The notes beneath the pieces are model-generated. The model did not search any database. It saw nothing but the letters and a program-made list of their open reading frames with translations, and had not been told where the DNA came from. Shown here piece after piece: positions 5,734 to 6,742 of a stretch of 6,742 bases of DNA (positions are counted from its first letter, which is position 1; each line of letters starts with the position of its first letter). A program made the translations under genes and the position numbers. Source of the stretch: an uncultured bacterium (GTDB lineage Bacteria > Actinomycetota > Actinomycetes > S36-B12); contig CAJBMR010000374.1 in the NCBI GenBank assembly GCA_903954205.1, forward strand, positions 1 through 6,742, written 5' to 3'.

Positions 5734-6742
5734 CTAGGTGGCGTAAATGCGCCCTGGGCCGGTAACACTCACGACCACGGCATCGCCGGGTCGCGGCGGA
5801 GGAGTGCCTCCTGGCACGCGCACCGGGATCCACGTGCCGTCAGCCAGTTCGACGCGCAGGAGCGAGTCGTGGCCGTGGTAGGAGGTTTCGCGCACGACTC
5901 CTGAGCCGGGGAGGGTCACAGCGGAGGGCGCGACCGGGCAGGAGAGCACGAGCTGCTCGGGGCGCAGGACGACGATGGCCTCCCCCTCGGAGACGTGGCG
6001 GGTCGAGGGGTGGACAGGGACATCGCCGAGAGCACACGACACGCGCCCTCCCTGGGCGACCGCGGGGAGTTCGACGGCGTCGCCGACGAATCGAGCGACG
6101 TCGAGGTCAGCGGGTACGTCGTACACCTCAAGGGGGGTGCCGACCTGCACGATGCGGCCGTCACGCAGCACGGCGACCAGATCTGCTGTGGAGAGTGCCT
6201 CCTCCTGATCGTGCGTGATGAGGAGCGCGGTCGTGCCGAGTCCGCGCAGCAACTCACGCACCTCCGCACGCAGGCGGACGCGCAGTGCCGCATCAAGTGC
6301 CGTGAAGGGCTCATCCAGGAGGATGACATCGGGTCGAGGTGCGAGCGCCCGTGCAAGTGCCACCCGCTGCTGCTGGCCTCCGGAGAGCTCATGCGGTCGG
6401 GCGTGGGTGTAGTCGGACATGCCCACCATCTCGAGCACCTCCGCGATGCGCGCCGTCGACTCGGCGCGCGGAAGTCCGAAGCCGACGTTCGCCGAGACGT
6501 CGAGGTGGGGGAAGAGAGCACCCTCCTGCGGCACGATGCCGATGCGTCGCTTCTCCGGGGGGACGAAGGCGTGCGGGAAGCCCGGCCCTGCGCCGGCGAC
6601 AAGACGGTCGCCGAAGTGGACCGTGCCCGAGGTTGGCTTGAGGAATCCGGCGAGGACGCGCAGCAGGGTCGTCTTGCCCGAACCACTGGGCCCGAGCACC
6701 GCAGCGACCGCCCCCGACGGCACTGCTAGATCGAGATCGGCG
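5734..6742 (-). CDS. fbpC: ABC transporter ATPase, FbpC-like (5' end beyond window)
   Basis: A second importer ATPase, missing its N-terminus. The frame stays open to the right edge, with ADLDLA encoded before the GTG at 6723. That GTG lies only about ten codons before Walker A, too close to be a real start. Counting its Val as 1, the motifs are Walker A GPSGSGKTT (11-19), Q-loop Q66, signature LSGGQ (113-117), Walker B ILLDEP (134-139), D-loop ALD (142-144) and switch H171. A TOBE-type C-terminal domain runs from about 250 to 325. The stretch before the Q-loop (PPEKRRIGIVPQ, 55-66) and the following FPHLDVSANVGFG are typical of FbpC ferric-iron ATPases, but sulfate, thiamine and polyamine ATPases are close relatives. 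Its own binding protein and permease genes are not in view and may lie beyond the right edge. It reads in the same direction as the Ydc-type operon, 124 bases ahead of it. Confidence 0.85.
   Translation of the reverse strand, partial: ADLDLAVPSGAVAAVLGPSGSGKTTLLRVLAGFLKPTSGTVHFGDRLVAGAGPGFPHAFVPPEKRRIGIVPQEGALFPHLDVSANVGFGLPRAESTARIAEVLEMVGMSDYTHARPHELSGGQQQRVALARALAPRPDVILLDEPFTALDAALRVRLRAEVRELLRGLGTTALLITHDQEEALSTADLVAVLRDGRIVQVGTPLEVYDVPADLDVARFVGDAVELPAVAQGGRVSCALGDVPVHPSTRHVSEGEAIVVLRPEQLVLSCPVAPSAVTLPGSGVVRETSYHGHDSLLRVELADGTWIPVRVPGGTPPPRPGDAVVVSVTGPGRIYAT

Noticed and set aside
5610..5768. N-terminal extension of the YdcT-type ATPase by 53 codons
   Set aside because: The extra residues do not match any ABC N-terminus and would overlap the end of the FbpC-like gene. 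The GTG at 5609 starts exactly where the ABC domain begins.
5995..6729. Long plus-strand open frame of 244 codons opposite the FbpC-like ATPase
   Set aside because: It is a shadow of high-GC codon bias over an intact ABC ATPase, with low-complexity composition and no signature.

Overview
The window looks like chromosomal DNA from a high-GC actinobacterium. The evidence is the strong G/C bias at third codon positions, frequent GTG starts, a secreted protein with Pro-Thr linkers and cellulose-binding modules, lipoproteins with short LAAC lipoboxes, and one gene that looks leaderless. I cannot name the genus from the sequence. No stretch longer than about 125 bases lacks a gene, and I see no RNA gene, mobile element or CRISPR array.

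Plus strand, left third: the 3' part of a secreted carbohydrate-binding protein (1-834) has two CBM2-like modules, each preceded by a linker of exactly 18 Pro-Thr pairs. A 98-base gap follows, holding a large imperfect stem-loop (852-899) and a -10 hexamer placed for leaderless transcription. Next come a small lipoprotein gene (933-1358) and a four-helix membrane protein gene (1355-1681). These two overlap by GTGA and form a coupled pair of unknown function.

Minus strand, right two thirds, read from right to left: the 3' part of an FbpC-like ABC ATPase gene (5734-6742) runs off the right edge. A 124-base gap follows with a perfect inverted repeat (5706-5728). Then comes a complete four-gene ABC importer: ATPase (4587-5609), substrate-binding lipoprotein (3340-4527), permease 1 (2439-3314) and permease 2 (1636-2442). 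Its parts resemble E. coli YdcT, YdcS, YdcU and YdcV, a polyamine/opine/phosphonate-type importer usually annotated as a putative putrescine/spermidine transporter. Here the ATPase gene comes first, whereas E. coli has the binding-protein gene first.

The binding protein would be tethered outside the membrane and deliver a small, probably cationic solute to the two-permease channel, powered by the ATPase. The FbpC-like ATPase probably belongs to a second importer whose other genes lie beyond the right edge. The plus-strand membrane gene and permease 2 converge and overlap by 46 bp, so there is no room for a terminator between them. I found no convincing new system. The least explained items are the lipoprotein/membrane-protein pair and the two intergenic palindromes.
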